Assembly (NCBI RefSeq): GCF_000170855.1 | Contig: NZ_ABCQ01000010.1 | Location: 1-64,000 of the forward strand | Source: Moritella sp. PE36 | Lineage (GTDB): Bacteria > Pseudomonadota > Gammaproteobacteria > Enterobacterales > Moritellaceae | Length of the DNA stretch: 64,000 nt | Direction of reading: 5' to 3' | Part shown: one piece after another, positions 62,980 through 64,000 of the stretch | How the letters are laid out: each line of letters opens with the position of its first letter | Numbering within the stretch: position 1 is the stretch's first letter | Translations under genes and position numbers: made by a program | Notes under the pieces: generated by a model | Told to the model about the DNA's origin: nothing | Database searches by the model: none | Seen by the model: only the letters and a program-made list of their open reading frames with translations

Positions 62980-63993
62980 ATGTATACAGATGAAGACCTT
63001 AACAGTGCGGTAGATAAAGGTATTTTTACTGCTTCGTCCGTTGATGAGTTTCGACGTGACCAATTGTTAACCAAGCACGTGACGATAGCTGATGAAGAAA
63101 ATATTCGTTTAATCGGTGGATTTAACGATATATTCATCGTTATTGCTTGTGCGCTACTCTTGTTTTCATCACTTTGGGCGGTCAAAACGATTGATCCGCG
63201 TTTAGGTTTAGCCACGTTTGCCGTGTTGTCATGGGCGCTTGCCGAATTCTTTGTGCTGAAGAGAAAGATGGCATTTCCCGCGATTATGTTACTGCTCGCT
63301 TTCATTGGTGGGGTGTTTAACTTATCAATGGAAGTATTTTCTACGCTCGGTGAGCAAGCTGTTATTGCTGCGACTGGCGCATCCGTTATTGCGGCTTATT
63401 GTCACTGGCGTCGTTTCCGTGTGCCAATCACGATCGCAGTTGGTACGGCAGCCACAGCAGGCTTCATTGTCTCTTCTTTCGTATCGACCTTTACCACGCC
63501 AGAGATGATCAATGTATTAACTGATTGGATACTTGTGGTGATATTTGCGTGCGGTATTTCCACCTTCCTGTTCGCAATGTACTGGGATGCTTCGGATCGT
63601 GAACGTGTGACGAGCCGTACCGATACGGCGTTCTGGCTGCACTTATTATCAGCACCTTTAATTATTCATCCGATATTTCTCGGTGTCGGGATTTTGAATG
63701 GTGAGGAAAGTATCAGCAGTATTGCGATTATTATTACCTTGTACTTATTGATGTCATTAGTGTCTATTATTATCGATCGCCGTGCCTTTATGGTGTCATC
63801 ACTGGTGTACGTATTGTATGCATTATCAAGCTTGATGAGTATGTATGGCGATGTCGGTACTAATTTTGCGATGACAGGTGTCGCAATCGGTGCTGCTCTG
63901 TTATTACTGTCAGCGTTATGGCATCCGGTTCGCGGCTTGATTGTGACGGTATTACCTAACGCAGTGAAACAACTGGTACCCGATGCTAAGTAG
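62980..63993 (+). CDS. Multi-pass membrane protein, unrecognised (DUF2157-like N terminus)
   Basis: The 337-residue protein has a soluble N-terminal 45 residues (Y-T-D-E-D-L-N-S-A-V-D-K-G-I-F-T) and then roughly ten hydrophobic helices with short loops. The beginning resembles the start of DUF2157-type membrane proteins, but I cannot assign a function. It is divergent from the M3-like oligopeptidase gene. The stop is at the extreme end of the window and no downstream context is visible. Confidence 0.7.
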   Translation: MYTDEDLNSAVDKGIFTASSVDEFRRDQLLTKHVTIADEENIRLIGGFNDIFIVIACALLLFSSLWAVKTIDPRLGLATFAVLSWALAEFFVLKRKMAFPAIMLLLAFIGGVFNLSMEVFSTLGEQAVIAATGASVIAAYCHWRRFRVPITIAVGTAATAGFIVSSFVSTFTTPEMINVLTDWILVVIFACGISTFLFAMYWDASDRERVTSRTDTAFWLHLLSAPLIIHPIFLGVGILNGEESISSIAIIITLYLLMSLVSIIIDRRAFMVSSLVYVLYALSSLMSMYGDVGTNFAMTGVAIGAALLLLSALWHPVRGLIVTVLPNAVKQLVPDAK

Positions 63994-64000
63994 GTAAACA

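Noticed and set aside
62886-63305. 139-codon minus-strand frame at the membrane-protein gene start
   Set aside because: Overlaps the convincing multi-pass membrane protein; no motif and no ribosome-binding site evident.
1-64000. tRNA, rRNA or CRISPR arrays anywhere in the window
   Set aside because: None recognised by eye; no spacer-repeat pattern and no cloverleaf-like sequence noted. A covariance search would be decisive and was not run.

Overview
The window looks like a chromosomal segment of a marine, probably cold-adapted gammaproteobacterium, most likely Moritella or a close relative (Psychromonas/Shewanella type). This is inferred from moderately AT-rich DNA, many c-di-GMP and chemotaxis genes, a complete oleABCD long-chain olefin cluster, a PrtV-like metalloprotease and a tad pilus locus. 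No rRNA, tRNA or CRISPR array was seen.

Layout. 0-6.7 kb: the distal part of a tad (Flp pilus) operon, from the end of tadZ through tadA, B, C, D, E, F and G. 6.7-12 kb: a tightly coupled operon for a thioredoxin, a DUF4266-like protein ending in GGGGCGCN, a DUF3570 outer-membrane-type protein, an ApbE-type flavin transferase and a full-length DsbD. This is the strongest candidate for a poorly described system: an extracytoplasmic thiol/flavin redox relay. The DUF3570 protein carries a D-T-V-S-G-A-S motif resembling ApbE flavinylation sites. 12.1-14.8 kb: two overlapping membrane-linked GTPase genes. 15.2-17.5 kb: a GAF-GGDEF protein and the RNA helicase RhlE. 17.7-26.9 kb: a signalling neighbourhood with a small aegerolysin-like protein, a giant Ser/Thr kinase-cyclase-ATPase, a secreted CxxCH protein, an unknown protein, a GGDEF protein and an FHA-winged-helix regulator. 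27-29.5 kb: a periplasmic binding protein translationally coupled to a membrane diguanylate cyclase. 29.8-34.1 kb: an ABC exporter-type ATPase, an FtsX-type permease and an AttH-like lipoprotein. 34.2-36.3 kb: an M50 protease and an orphan TagO/VasI-like protein. 36.5-39.8 kb: a MocR regulator gene broken by four apparent single-base losses, divergent from a ferredoxin-reductase fusion and a PaiB-like protein.

40-47 kb has an accessory character. It holds an MFS pump divergent from soxR with a textbook SoxR box, a stand-alone propeptide-like protein upstream of the PrtV-like M6 protease, and remnants of an IS6-family transposase and a MarR regulator. A diverged 52-bp direct repeat lies at about 40.06 and 46.99 kb and brackets the segment. 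47.2-53.8 kb: a methyl-accepting chemotaxis protein and oleD-C-B-A (minus strand). 53.9-57.7 kb: a Bcr/CflA-type efflux pump, a divergent LysR regulator and an alanine dehydrogenase/transhydrogenase-family protein. 57.7-60.6 kb: a subtilase followed by an I9 propeptide-like protein, with a perfect Fur-box-like palindrome upstream. 60.8-64 kb: an M3-like oligopeptidase and a multi-pass membrane protein.

Recurring themes are periplasmic redox, c-di-GMP signalling (three GGDEF proteins) and secreted proteases that each sit beside a small propeptide-like protein. All assignments come from reading the sequence and recalling family motifs. No database search was run.
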